Position numbers and translations under genes: made by a program. Below the pieces are notes generated by a model. That model did no database searches. It saw nothing but the letters and a program-made list of their open reading frames with translations, and was not told the origin of the DNA. DNA of 64,000 nucleotides from Rhabdophis nuchalis (taxonomy: Eukaryota > Chordata > Lepidosauria > Squamata > Natricidae): assembly GCA_039707465.1 (NCBI GenBank), contig CM077643.1:330914419-330978418 (forward strand), in the 5' to 3' direction. Shown here in pieces: positions 1 to 11,100 of this stretch. Position 1 is the stretch's first letter, and each line of letters begins with the position of its first letter.

Positions 1-1215
1 TTGGGAATTCCCAATCTACTTAATTATTATCGGGCGTATAATATTAGAACTGTGATAAAAATACTTAAAGGTGGGGATGGTCATTGGAGAGATTTGGAGT
101 TAAAAGATATTAAGAGATTTGGGTCTGCATGGTTCCTAGATAGAGCAAAAACAATAAAGGTAATTAATAGTTATTGGTTAAAGGGGTTGAGCAAAACTTG
201 GAATAAATTTGTTAAAAAATTGATTCCGGATATAACGTTTTTGGGAAAGACAATTGAAAGTTGGCCGATTAAAACTAATTCAAGTCGGAACAAAGTAATT
301 GAGGATGAAAATATAGGAAATATAGTAGATTGGTTAAAAGCTTCAGGAACTGAAAGTAGGAAGAAAAAAATAATTCAAAAACTGGAGTTAAATTGGTTTG
401 AAAAAATACAGGTAGAAAAATGGAATATGAAGGTAAGGGGAATATGTAACATAGATAGAAGTAAAACTAAATTTGAAATTTTAGTATCTCAAATTATTAA
501 GGATGAAGTTGGGTTAAAAGGACTTGTCAGTAAGATATACAAGATTATAAATTTTGATGGAAATCCACAAATGGTAATGAAAAGGAATTGGGAAGAAGAT
601 TTAAAGATTAAAATATTGGATTTGGATTGGAATGAGAATTGGAAGAGTCGGATTATGAAGACTTTATCTATAAGGATTAAAGAACATAATTTTAAGGTTG
701 TTTGGAAATGGTATTGGACCCCTTTAAGATTATCACAGATAGATTAAAAAATGAGTGATAAATGTTGGAGATGTAATATGGAATTGGGAACTTACGAACA
801 TATGTGGTATAAATGTGTGAAAATTAAAAAGTTTTGGCAGCAATTGGAAACAACGATGTGTAAAATGATGAAAAGAATAATAATGTTGAGACCGGAAACT
901 ATACTGTTATTGATAATTGATGAACCAGAGTTAACAAAATATGAGAAAGAACTGATTAGAATTATGATTATAATAGGTAGAATTGTAATAGCAAGATATT
1001 GGAAAATAGAGGTAAATATTAAAATAGAAGAATGGTATTGTGAAATGTGGAAATTAGCCTTAAACGATAAAATGACGTGTGATATTAAATTTAGAGAGGG
1101 GGTTTATAAAAATGATATTTTTTGGAAGACTTGGAAGCCATTTGTGGACTATGCACTTGGAACTTTGGATGTCTCGACGCCTGTACCGAGAGAACGTGGA
1201 TTTTGGAGATTTTAA
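1..1215 (+). pseudogene. L1 LINE ORF2 C-terminal part, broken
   Basis: This is the C-terminal end of a non-LTR retrotransposon ORF2 protein of the L1 clade. The window opens inside it, so the endonuclease and reverse transcriptase lie outside. The frame begins with the conserved block GIPNLLNYYRAYNIRT. An in-frame TAA at 745-747 cuts it, and the same frame resumes at 748. The second part has the C-terminal cysteine-rich motif seen in L1 proteins: CWRC at 763-774, then H and C, giving CX2CX8HX4C, followed by IKKFW. In L1 this region is needed for RNA binding and retrotransposition. The frame stops at 1213-1215 and is followed by a short 3' UTR and a poly-A tract. The in-frame stop makes this copy inactive. 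Assignment to L1 rests on these motifs alone. Confidence 0.85.
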
Positions 1216-1283
1216 AGACAATAGACGACACTTGAAACCAACTCTTCCTTTTGTTTTGTACAGCACCGGGTGATATATTGTAA

Positions 1284-1310
<27 letters not shown>
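1..1310 (+). mobile_element. L1 LINE 3' end with poly-A tail
   Basis: The ORF2 remnant is followed by about 75 bp of 3' UTR and a poly-A run at 1289-1310, the usual L1 3' end. The 5' part lies beyond the window edge, so the 5' target-site duplication cannot be checked. Confidence 0.8.
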
Positions 1311-1314
<4 letters not shown>

Positions 1315-1406
1315 ACGGGACGCGGGACAAATTTAATAAAATGAAATGAAAATTAAATTGCTAAAAATCGGGACTGTTCCACCAAAAGCGGGACGTCTAG
1401 AATTAT
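1311..1406. repeat. GGGAC-motif repeat fragment
   Basis: This stretch has spaced CGGGAC motifs (GGGACGCGGGACAAA, ATCGGGACTGTTCC, AGCGGGACGTCT). It resembles the end of a dispersed DNA-transposon-like repeat found in vertebrates. The L1 poly-A abuts it directly. The family is not certain. Confidence 0.35.
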
Positions 1407-2722
1407 AAAAAATAACAGAATAAAGATAACAGATTCCAGGTAGTCCTTGATTAAGTCAACATTCATTTGGTCATGAATAATGTATTGAAAGGGTAGTTGA
1501 TCACAAACTAAACATGATTTAGCAGTGTGATGTACTGCAAAAGAGAAACACACATATTTAGTTTATGACAAGAGAAGAATAGTTTACAAAATATGAGAAA
1601 TAAATGTTTGATTCTTTTCTGCTTTGATCAGACTCTATTATGAATACTAAGTCCTGAACAGGTTCAGAGAAGAAAAATAAGAATTATCAGAGATTATGAA
1701 GATATTCAAAATAGAATGAATTATTCAGAGCGTTGACGTGTGGGGTTAAATACCATAACCATCTCTCTTGGATTATTTATTTTTGATTCCTCATTATTTC
1801 TACGTGCCCATTTGCTTTATATACATCAAGGTATTTAAAATGTTAGATCTTACTAAATTTCCAAAGGTATCATTAATAGAAAATCTATCTCTAATATCAT
1901 TGTTTGCTTACTCATTAAGGACTTTCATTTCCTACTTTTTTTTCAACATACAATAAAATACTTTGAGAGTATTTCAATTTTTTTCAACTTTAAAATAAAT
2001 TTGTCAAATTTATACAACCTTCTACATCAAGTGTGCATAGAACTTGTACAAAGCATGCAAAATACTTAAAACAACCCAGATTTTATCAGGTTTAAAATCT
2101 AATTGCATTTAACACTAGTTGTTCAGCAGTTCAGAATTATGGGAGACAACACATAGAAGTGTAACCTGAGTATTTCAACTAGTAGAACAGAATATAGTAC
2201 ATGGCACATTTAAAGGGGATGATAGCCTACTACAATAGATATGGGAATAGAGTCCACTTCTCTTTAAAGTCTTGTTCTCTGACCATCTGGCTAGACATAA
2301 TCTTTGAAGAACAAACCCAAATGTCTTACTGGTATAAGCACTGTTTTGCGGTTCATAAAACAAGAGCCACTTTACGGCCAGATTGTACAACATTACAGCT
2401 GTCCTCTTTGCCAATGTCCCAAAAGATTGCTGCCGTGGCCAACCACTAATATGAAATATTAATAGAAACTGAACACAAAAGAAGAACAAAGAGAAAGAAC
2501 GATGTAAGCAATCTACTGGTTAGATTAAATTTTTTGAGCCGTAACATGAAAAGACCCTGAAGAATCATTTCTTGAAAGCATTTCTTTTTACCTGAAGGGG
2601 AAGTGGACCTGCTGAGACTCAGGTAGAACAAACTGTGATTTAAGAATGTTACCAGTTGGCTTTTCTGACTGTAGCTTATTAATTAATAATTACATTATTT
2701 TAATTACTTTATTCTTTTGTAG
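1407..2722. other. No gene or element recognised
   Basis: This is AT-rich sequence. A 104-codon minus-strand frame at 2175-2489 resembles nothing I know. No repeat ends are visible. Confidence 0.5.
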
Positions 2723-2810
2723 ATTAAAAAAATCTGCAAACAAGGCAGAGCCTTCTATGCAGCGTTGCCTTTACCCTTATAGAGCAAAAGAAGTTAATTG
2801 CTTCCTGAAG
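2723..2810 (+). other. Candidate 88-bp exon
   Basis: A pyrimidine-rich tract ending in TTCTTTTGTAG precedes position 2723, and AAG|GTAAGC follows 2810. Together they are a good acceptor and a strong donor. The enclosed 88 bp is open in one frame (one base plus 29 codons). The peptide contains RCLYPYRAKEVNCF, which loosely recalls the ALYPY.A start of an SH3 domain. The other two frames have stops. No partner exon is recognised in the window, so this may be chance. Confidence 0.25.
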
Positions 2811-3272
2811 GTAAGCTTGCAGTTCTGCACTCTTGTATCTTACATTTCATGAGTTCCTGTCTTAGGTCTTTCTGTATATAGAAATATTATACATATACAG
2901 TTTGAACTTTTAATTGAGATTACCCACACACTGCACGAGATGGGGAATTGGGCTCTCATTATTACAGCGGCCTAATTTTTCTAACCCCATTTTTTTAGTA
3001 CTTCTTGGAACACTTATAAGTCAGATCACTGAAGTAGGGGAAAAATATTTACTTCCTTACAGAACTTATATTGCTGTCCACCCGAAATGATGATTCTATG
3101 GTGCTCATAACAACCCATAAAAAAACAGAGTTAAAAACAAAAGTACCTTTCCCCAGGTGCCAGGCCATCCATCCTTGCAGCTCAACCCCCAACCTAGCCC
3201 AATGCTTGGCTCAGCCCTCCAGAAGGCTAAATGGTAGGTATCATTTTTATCTCAGATATGAGTGTTTGAAAC

Positions 3273-3403
3273 CAGAGGTGGGTTTCTGCCGGTTTGGCCC
3301 AGATCAGGCAAACCGGTAGTGGCAGCAGTGGGAGGTGTATGTGCAAAGCATCTCACGTGCGCACAAGCAAACCGGTAGTAAAAAAATTGGAAACCCACCT
3401 CTG
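3273..3403. mobile_element. hAT MITE, 131 bp
   Basis: The 14-bp terminal inverted repeat CAGAGGTGGGTTTC is perfect at both ends. The flanks are an imperfect 8-bp duplication: TTTGAAAC at 3265-3272 and TTCAAAAC at 3404-3411 (6 of 8). There is no coding capacity. The interior carries ACCGGTAGT motifs shared with the other short hAT elements in this window. Confidence 0.85.
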
Positions 3404-3510
3404 TTCAAAACAACTTGGAAGCCACCAAGAATGAATATATCCAAGGTTCAATCAGGTGGCAACTTTTAAAAAAGGTGATCTGGAGTGCACACACCTTATC
3501 TAACCTAATA

Positions 3511-4612
3511 TTTATTTATTTATTTATTTATTTGGATTTATTGACCGGCCCCTCTCTCCGAAGAGACTCGGGGCGGTGTACAAGAATTTAAGAGCATATA
3601 CATATATAACAATTATAAATAATAAAACTAAATTAAATGTTTTACCCTAAATTAAATATTTACTACAACTAGGCTGGTACGGTAGATTAGGTTAGGCCAG
3701 GCCGGCCTGCTGGAAAAGATGGGTCTTTAATAGGGAGCAGCACTCCCAAAATAACCTAGCGCTACACTATGTAAAGGTATAAGCAACTGGGAGCCAGTGT
3801 TTCAATAATATTACTCAGGTAAATCACAGGGCACTCAAAACTGAAAAGTCTGCTGTATCCTGGACCAATTGTAACTTCTGGATGGTCTTCAAGGGCAACC
3901 CCACGTAGAGCGCATTGCAGTACAGGTAGTCCTCAACTTACAACCATAGCCCAAAATTTCAGTTGTTAAGTGAGACATTTGTTAAGTGAGTTTTCCCCAT
4001 TTTACGATATTTCTTGTCCAAGTTGTTAACACTGCAGTTGATAAGTTAGTAACCTGGTTGTTAAGTGAATCTGGTTTCCACATTGACTTTGCCTGCAAAA
4101 GAAGATTGCAAAAGGGGATCACATGACCCCAGGATGCTGCAACATTCATAACTATGAACCAATTGGCAAGATTTTGATCACATGATCACCGGGATGCTGC
4201 AAAGGTTGTAACTGTGAAAAGCAGCATGTGTTTTTTTCAGTGCTGTCGTAACTTCAAATGGTCACTAAATAAACTGTTGTAAGTTGAGGACTATCTGTAA
4301 TTCAAATGGAGGATGAATAAGGCAGGAGTGATTGTGGGCAAGGCCTCCCAGTCCAGGGAGTCCAAGATGAATTTGTGCAAAAGTCCCCCTGGCCATGTCT
4401 GTCCCTCTCCTCTTCCAGCAGGAACTCTGTATCAAAAAGGACTTCCAAGCTACACACCAAATCTGTGCAAGTGAGTGTTGCCCCTCCAGAGTCAGAAACC
4501 TTAACTTTGGCAAGATGAGACAAATTTCTGCATAAACTTTCATTGAGATGTAATGTATCAAACCCTAAATCTCCAAGCATCCACAAATGAAATACCTCAA
4601 AAACCTTCTGCA
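3511..4612 (-). mobile_element. L2 LINE 3' part, interrupted
   Basis: Read on the minus strand this is a degraded 3' part of an L2-clade LINE. Its 3' end has the ACCGCCCC GAGTC...GGGCCGG signature and a TAAA tail, seen here as the TTTA run at 3511-3532. The CTAGGCCGGCC-like block at 3690-3710 and the CCACGTAGAGCGCATTGCAGTA block at 3900-3922 match the other L2 copies. A TA-flanked MITE (3923-4297) interrupts it, and L2-like sequence resumes from about 4300. There is no open frame. Confidence 0.7.
3923..4297. mobile_element. TcMar-type MITE nested in L2
   Basis: The ends are CAGGTAGTCCTCAACTTACA and its inverted partner (21 of 22 matching in the terminal inverted repeat), flanked by TA on both sides (3921-3922 and 4298-4299). 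TA duplication and this TIR style point to a Tc1/mariner (Tigger/pogo-like) non-autonomous element, 375 bp long. The L2 copy continues on both sides, so the insertion is younger than the L2. Confidence 0.8.
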
Positions 4613-5427
4613 CTGCTTATTGAGCCTTTGGCTGCCATTTTTTTTCAAGTGTAGTCTCTCAGCTACTGAAATGTATCCTGCCCTTCACTGATTTCTCATA
4701 GACTGATTATACTCCTTTATGTCATCTGCATAAGATTCACATTCTCCTAATACACTGTTTTATTTGAGGATGCTGTACTGCTTAAAATATGCAGGGGAAA
4801 AAACAGTTGGCCATAATCCATTTTATATTTTTCATTTGGTAGTTCTCAGATCCCTCAGAAATTATAAAGCTAATTATGGCTTCTGTAAGGAAACAATTTA
4901 CAGTATTCCCTATATATTTTAAATGCTACATCATCATTTTTATTTTATTTTAAATTTTGTGACATTTTTCAATACACACAAAAATGTTTTCCAGTTCTTT
5001 AAAACAAAACAAAACATGGAATTCATTCTATTCATAATTATGTACTTCTTTTACCTAGCTGTTTGTTATATACAATCCATTTTTACAATTCATTATACTA
5101 TGCATTTGAATCTCTCTTCATTCTCAAAATCAAACCCCATCAATGATTAGTTATACACTGAACTATAATGACATTAAATCAATACTAAGCCTGTTTCTAT
5201 TTTTCTCCTGTAGAATTGTTTAGGGTGGGGTGGAGGGAGACAGACACGGACATTTAAAAAAACCTTTATACCAGATAACTGGCATATTCAAGACCTGCCA
5301 AAAGTGGCTAAATTTAATTATGCACCAAATAAAGCCTGATAGTCATAATAGGAAAGCATACAGAACACTGCAACATTTTTTGTATGTGTCTGTGAACTAA
5401 GAAGATTAGGGTGAGTTGCATCTATGA
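4613..5427. other. No gene or element recognised
   Basis: AT-rich unique sequence. A 75-codon open frame at 4923-5150 is low-complexity and not recognisable. Confidence 0.5.
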
Positions 5428-5614
5428 CAGGGACCTTCCCTACTAGTTCGCAAATGTTAGTGTGCACACGTGCTCTCAGCCTTCCGCCTATGCGCTTTTG
5501 GCTAAAAAAGGGCCTAAATGGGATGCCATAAAGCCAGTGTGGGTAGACGGCGCCACCTGCAATTTCCGCTACCGTTCGGGAGAACCAGTCCAAATTGGTA
5601 GAATACCACCTCTG
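5428..5614. mobile_element. hAT MITE, 187 bp
   Basis: A perfect 8-bp duplication ATCTATGA flanks the element (5420-5427 and 5615-5622). The right end GGTAGAATACCACCTCTG and the left end CAGGGACCTTCCCTAC are degenerate inverted repeats. The interior carries GTTCG/GAACCAGT motifs shared with the other hAT MITEs here. Confidence 0.8.
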
Positions 5615-5749
5615 ATCTATGACCATGAAGTTAGAAGGAAAATGCTAAAAATGGAACAAGGATTTTTTCCCATAGGTAAGTACTTGAGGATCTTTTCCTA
5701 GATTTCCCACCCTCCAGTTTCCTGGTCAGATTTGGGCCATTTTCAGTTT

Positions 5750-5940
5750 AGTTTGGTTTAGTTTTATTAGATTTATATACCGCCCTATCTCCCCGAGGGG
5801 ACTCAGGGCGGTGCACAGGAAATAATAAAAAGCATAGCAATAAATACAATAAAATATTCGAAATAAATTAAATTTGGAACCCGTGCTAAAATTGTCGTTA
5901 CAAACCCAATTTAAAATCACATTTAAAACTATACCTCCTC
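5750..5940 (-). mobile_element. L2 LINE 3' UTR fragment
   Basis: TATATACCGCCCTATCTCC, GGGACTCAGGGCGG and TGCACAGG are the minus-strand form of the L2 3' end seen in several copies in this window. Only 3' UTR remains. Confidence 0.75.
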
Positions 5941-7316
5941 CCTCCATACTATGACTTGGTCCTATTCTACACATTTTGCATTTGGAGTTTCTTCATACTT
6001 CATTTTCAATTATAAAATAGGTATCACAGCAAATATTGGAAGCTGTAATACTGTTTTAGAATTGGTATGGTAGATTTAGAAGGGAAAGGCATAATGTTAT
6101 GTTTTTCACAGTAGACTTAGAGTAAGTTTATTGTCACGTTGAATGTACGCTAATCAGCATACCTTAAAATATAATTAGTATTTTAGTTTCCCATTCAACC
6201 TTTCATTTCCTTCTCATGCCAATCTTTTGTATACCTTTTCATTATTTATATAGGGTTTTCTTCACTTTCTCTCTCACTTTCATAGTTTTCCATTATTGCT
6301 CTAATTTTTCGTTCTCTCTCCTTTCTGATCTCCACAGTATTTTCATATCTTCTGGGCTTCAAGAAGTAGGTTAAATGTATTAATTTCAGTTACTTGATAT
6401 TTGGATATCACTTGCATCTTACATTTTCTATCTGTCTCTTTTCTTTTCTTTTAAATGTATCTTAATTTAGATAGTAATGTGAAGTTTTAAATAATTCTCT
6501 GTATGAGGCTTAGTTGTTATAGACACACTATAATTATTACAGATATAGATAAGCATGGGAACCTTAAAAATGTGGGAAGTAGCATACTCAGGTTTCATAT
6601 TTTTCTAACGAATAGATTCCAGTGGCCTCTAACTACCAAAATGGGCCCCTTAGTTCTTTTAGTTTTTAGATTCTCTTTCAGTTTTAAATTCAGTCCTTAT
6701 ACACATGAAGAAAGAAATGTCTGTACTCAGTTCAGGACATTATTACATTTAAATAAGCTGCTTTTTAGAGATGCTGGTGCCAATAATTCTAAGAAAGTTA
6801 AGAAGAACTGGGAATATAATTATCATCCCAGATCAGCTCTTGAAGCTTCCCTAAAACCAAAATACATTTGATCTACAGTTTAGTTTCTGAATTGTGAGAT
6901 ATCTTGCTTCCATTGGGCAGTAGTTTAAACAAAAATTCATTTCTCTGAAATTCTATTAGCAGTAGACCTGTTTAGTCTCAAAGCAACCCAGGTCTAGTTA
7001 GCCCATGATGATACACAGTCTACATATTTCTATTCTGAATCATGTGAAAAGGATAGGACCAGCCTTTAAAATAAATTAATAGGTGGACATATTAATCAAG
7101 AGAGGAAAAGGAGACAGAGAGATTGTGAAAAAGGTTCATACCCGTAACTTAAGAAAATATTTGGTGTTTCTATTCCACCACTACAAATTTTTTAAGCCAG
7201 GATGGGGAAATACAAGTACTTGAAAACATGGATATAATAGGAGTATAATATACAAAGCGAAATATGAGTGAATACCATACCATGAGTGGTATGGTATGAA
7301 TATGGTATGATACCAT
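5941..7316. other. No gene recognised
   Basis: This is AT-rich unique sequence. A 122-codon plus-strand frame at 6503-6871 has no recognisable motif. A short GGTATGGTAT/ATACCATACC inverted motif at 7276-7315 lies just before the CR1 junction. Confidence 0.5.
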
Positions 7317-8115
7317 GAGTGACACCAAGCTGGCAGGAATAGCCAACACTCCAGAAGATAGGCTTAAGATACAGAAGGATCTAGACAAACTTGAACATTG
7401 GGCACTATCTAATAAAATGAAATTCAATTGTGAAAAAAGTAAGGTTCTACATATAGGCAAGAAAAACAAAATGCACAAGTACAGTATAGGTGGTACCTTG
7501 CTCAATAGTAGCAACTGTGAGAGGGATCTAGGAATCTTAGTGGACAACCATTTAAATATGAGCCAGCAGTGTGCAGCAGCTGCCAAAAAAGCCAACACAG
7601 TTCTAGGGTGCATAAACAGAGGGATAGAATCTAGATCACGTGAAGTGTTAATGCCACTGTATAGTGCATTGGTAAGGCCACATTTGGAATACTGCATACA
7701 GTTTTGGTCGCCACAATGTAGAAAAGACGTGGAGACTCTGGAAAGAGTGCAGAGAAGAGCAACCAAGATGATTAGGGAACTGGAGACTAAAACATATGAA
7801 GAACGGTTGCAGGAGCTGGGTATGTCTAGTTTGATGAAGAGAAGGACCAGGGGAGACATGATAGCAGTGTTCCGATATCTCAGAGGGTGCCACAAAGAAG
7901 AGGGAGCCAAACTATTCTCCAAGGCACCTGGGGGCAGGACAAGAAGCAATGGGTGGAAACTAATCAAGGAGAGAAGCAACTTAGAACTAAGGAGAAATTT
8001 CCTGATAGTTAGAACAATTAACCTCTGGAACAGCTTGCCTCCAGAAGTTGTGAATGCCCCAACCCTGGAAGTCTTTAAAAAGATGTTAGATAGCCATTTG
8101 TCTGAAATGGTATAA
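7315..8115 (+). pseudogene. CR1 ORF2 C-terminal fragment
   Basis: This 266-codon open frame is the part of a CR1 pol protein downstream of the reverse transcriptase catalytic core. It starts at SDTKLAGIANTPED, continues through MKFNCEKSKVLHIG, DLGILVDNHLNMSQQC and YSALVRPHLEYC, then ERVQRRATKMI, and ends at HLSEMV. These blocks are the usual C-terminal half of jockey-superfamily LINE proteins. The YADD motif and the endonuclease are missing because of 5' truncation. The ATG at 7315 comes from the junction and is not the true start. The intact 266 codons suggest a fairly young copy. Two other copies of the same family lie at 10479 and 19418. Confidence 0.85.
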
Positions 8116-8189
8116 GGTTCCTGCCCACGCAGAGGGTTGGACTAGAAGACCTACAAGGCCCCTTCCAACTCTGCTTGTATTGTATTGTA
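7317..8189 (+). mobile_element. CR1 LINE 3' end
   Basis: A 5'-truncated CR1-clade LINE. Coding sequence to 8115 is followed by the conserved CR1 3' end (GGTTGGACTAGAAGACCT, CCTTCCAACTCTG) and a short ATTGT tail to 8189. CR1 3' ends finish in short tandem repeats rather than poly-A, which fits. Confidence 0.9.
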
Positions 8190-8389
8190 AGAATAGAGTG
8201 ACTCCTAAATGTAAAATAAAATCTAACATATTACAAAATATTGGAACAGGAGTGTTATCTAGTTGCTTTGGTCTGATTGATAAACACCAGTTGTTTTATG
8301 AAAAATGCCTGCTCTCTTCCTCTTTCACTCTTTCTCTTTTTAAAGGCAGCCTAACAAGGGTATAACTAATTTACATAAATAGAAGAGAA

Positions 8390-8560
8390 TATTTGTAGCT
8401 CAGGCTTGAGCTATGGAGTTCTTTGTGTTCTCTGAGCTTCATTGTTTGCTTGCAGACATGTCATTATTGCTGATTACAATATTCATTACCTAGTTGGTTA
8501 ATGACATGTCTGCAAGTAAACAACCAAGCTCAGAGAACACCAGTGAGATATATAAAATCA
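8390..8560. repeat. Inverted repeat, 42-bp arms
   Basis: Arms 8425-8466 and 8499-8540 match at 39 of 42 positions across a 32-bp loop. Arm sequence (CTCTGAGCTT...TTTGCTTGCAGACATG) is related to the dispersed repeat at 58190-58530, so this is two copies of that repeat's end in opposite orientation. Confidence 0.7.
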
Positions 8561-10030
8561 TACATGGCATGGAAAAATTGAGTTTTTCTCTCTCTCAAAG
8601 TATTAATACACATTGAAGCTGATTGCAAAGAGTTTAGAACAGACAAAAGCAAGCACAATTGTTCAATGGTTTTAAAAGGAGATTGGAAGACAGATATACA
8701 GCCTATAAGCGCTATGACTCAATGTTACTTGCATGAGGTAGCATGCCTCAAATATCAGTTATGCAGAAACAATAATTATGCTCCCATTCCATACATGTGA
8801 CCACTAGAGGCAGATGTTTGGCCACGATGAAAAAGAAAATACTGTATTAAAAAGAACTTTGGTCTGGCCCAGGGATAGTGTTCTTTTGTTGATATGTGAA
8901 TATCATTTTGATAATATGACTCTTTCACCATAAAAGTAGTCTACGCTCACGTACCTTAAAAACCCTTCAAGATGTAAGGAAAGATTTTTTTGTTCCAAAT
9001 TTTGAGTCTGGGGTATCTGAGAATATAACACATTTTCATCCTAGTAATGGACAACTTTACAGAGAAAGCAGAATCGTTTATTTTGCATTTAAAAACATTC
9101 TAAACTGTCTCATTTTTTATAAAAGACTTCATCTATCAACTGAGTAACTCCTGAAGAGTATCAACTGTGATTGCAGTATAAAATTTATTCAAACCTTTCC
9201 CATGGAAAAAATAAATAAAGCAAAAAGCACGTTAGCATGACAAAAAGCTAAGTTTACAATTTCTAATATTCTACTTTCTCCTTGCAAGACACTCCTGATC
9301 TCTAAAAGGATTCATAACAGCTTCCCCTTATACCCTAAAATCTCACATGTACTATGGTACATAGTACAGCAATGATCTACCACATTATTCTTTTAGCTAC
9401 ATACAATAAACAGCATGCTTAGCATTATCTTTTAACATTGGTTGAGCTCAAACTTCAAATAAGGAAATGGTTTCTCTGGTTAATGATTTATCTTTCTTTT
9501 TCAGTAGCATGGATTAATTTGCTGGGAATGCTTCTAAATTCAGGAGTTTGGCCAAGATCAGCTCTTTTCCAACCTGGTGCTTTCAGATACAACAGGATTA
9601 CATCTTCAGAGTTGCAAGCCTAACATACCAGGCTGAGGTAGAATTTATGGAAGAACAAATTCGAGAAACAACTTTGAGAAAGCCTTCAGGCATGACTTAG
9701 CTTTAGTGTGACAAAACTCTCATGATTACCTAGAAACTGATTGCTATTCATTGGATTAACCTGTTTACTGCTATCATTATTATCATTAAGCCACTCTAAA
9801 ATAATTTTATGTTTTAAAATATATATTGGTCAGGATAATCAATAATTTTTAGTCTGGTGAGCATATGCATAATGCAACTGACAATAGCTCCTGTCATGAT
9901 ATTCCTTTTGTGAAAATATTTTCTTCATTAAAACGGTTGCTTAATGGGGATACTTAAGCACCAAACATTTCAGAAGACAAAAGCCTGCAGCAACCCAGCA
10001 TTTTTATGTTCTAATATTGTTTATGAGGAA
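8561..10030. other. No gene or element recognised
   Basis: AT-rich sequence without repeat ends or convincing open frames. Confidence 0.5.
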
Positions 10031-10322
10031 CAGGGATGGGACTCAGCTAGTTCAGACCAGTTCAGGCAAACCAGTAGCTCCGACAATCAGCTGAGAGCGA
10101 ACCAGTTCGCTTCGATGATCAGATGGTCCCCCTACCTGCCCTTGTGCTTTGCTCACCTATATTCCTCTCAGCTGATTAGCGTGGCAGAGCGGATTGCAGT
10201 GCCTCAGCTGTGTTACTCCCCAAGAAGTAATGTGGAAGGTAAGTTTTGGTAAAACTAAGCAATGCATACGCGAAACATGCAATCACTGAACTGGTTGTTA
10301 AACCAGCAGGATCTCACCACTG
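10031..10322. mobile_element. hAT MITE, 292 bp
   Basis: The ends are CAGGGATGGGACTCAG on the left and GGATCTCACCACTG on the right. The flanks ATGAGGAA (10023-10030) and ATGAGGGG (10323-10330) form an imperfect 8-bp duplication. Interior motifs AACCAGTTCG and ACTGGTTG match the family. Confidence 0.7.
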
Positions 10323-10478
10323 ATGAGGGGCACATATACGGCTACCATATCTGAGTAGCAAAACATCAGATCATTACCAAATAGCAAAAAAGAGGCCTAG
10401 AAAACTATTAGGCTACTGTCATTCAGCAGTCGTCTGATTACAGAAAATGTTTATTTTTTATTCTCTTACATACCATTT

Positions 10479-10976
10479 TAAGTATGTGGAGACTCTAGAA
10501 AGAGTGCAGAGAAGAGCAACAAAGATGATTAAGGGACTGGAGACTAAAACATATGAAGAACGGTTGCAGGAACCGGGTATGTCTAGTTTAATAAAAAGAA
10601 GGATTAAGGGAGACATGATAGCAGTGTTCCAATATCTCAGGGGTTGCCATGAAGAAGAGGGAGTCAAACTATTCTCCAAAGCACCTGAGGGCAGAACAAG
10701 AAGCAAGGGTGGAAACTAATCAAGGAGAGAAGTAAGTTAGAACTGAGGAGAAGTTTCCTGACAGTTAGAACAATTAATCTGTGGAACAGCTTGTCTCCAG
10801 AAGTTGAATGCCCCAACACTGCAAGTCTTTAAGAAGATGTTGGATAGCTATTTGTCTAAAATGGTATAGGGCTTCCTGCCTAGGCAGGGAGTTGGACTAG
10901 ATGACCTCCAAGGTCCCTTCCAATTCTGCTATTGTATTTGTATTTTATTTGTATTTATTTATTTGTATTTGTATTT
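10479..10976 (+). mobile_element. CR1 LINE 3' end, degraded
   Basis: A short CR1 copy. The coding remnant from [15 protein letters not shown] to about 10719 has drifted out of frame afterwards. The 3' end GGACTAGATGACCTCCAAGG is followed by an expanded TTTGTATTTA tail (10925-10976). Confidence 0.85.
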
Positions 10977-11069
10977 ACTGCAGTCTAGATCTAGCTGACA
11001 TTAATGAGTGATCTTGCACTTTTAAAAAATATAGTTTCACTTTAAAAAAATACATTTGAAAGAACTAAC

Positions 11070-11100
11070 ATGCATGCATGCATGCATACATACATACATA
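11070..11100. repeat. CATG/CATA microsatellite
   Basis: Short tandem tetranucleotide tract. Confidence 0.9.

Noticed and set aside
2175..2489. 104-codon minus-strand open frame
   Set aside because: No family resemblance and no splice sites that fit; likely chance.
6503..6871. 122-codon plus-strand open frame
   Set aside because: No motif, no splice or promoter context, and composition like the surrounding AT-rich DNA.
7170..7979. 269-codon minus-strand frame opposite CR1
   Set aside because: It is the antisense shadow of the CR1 pol fragment on the plus strand.
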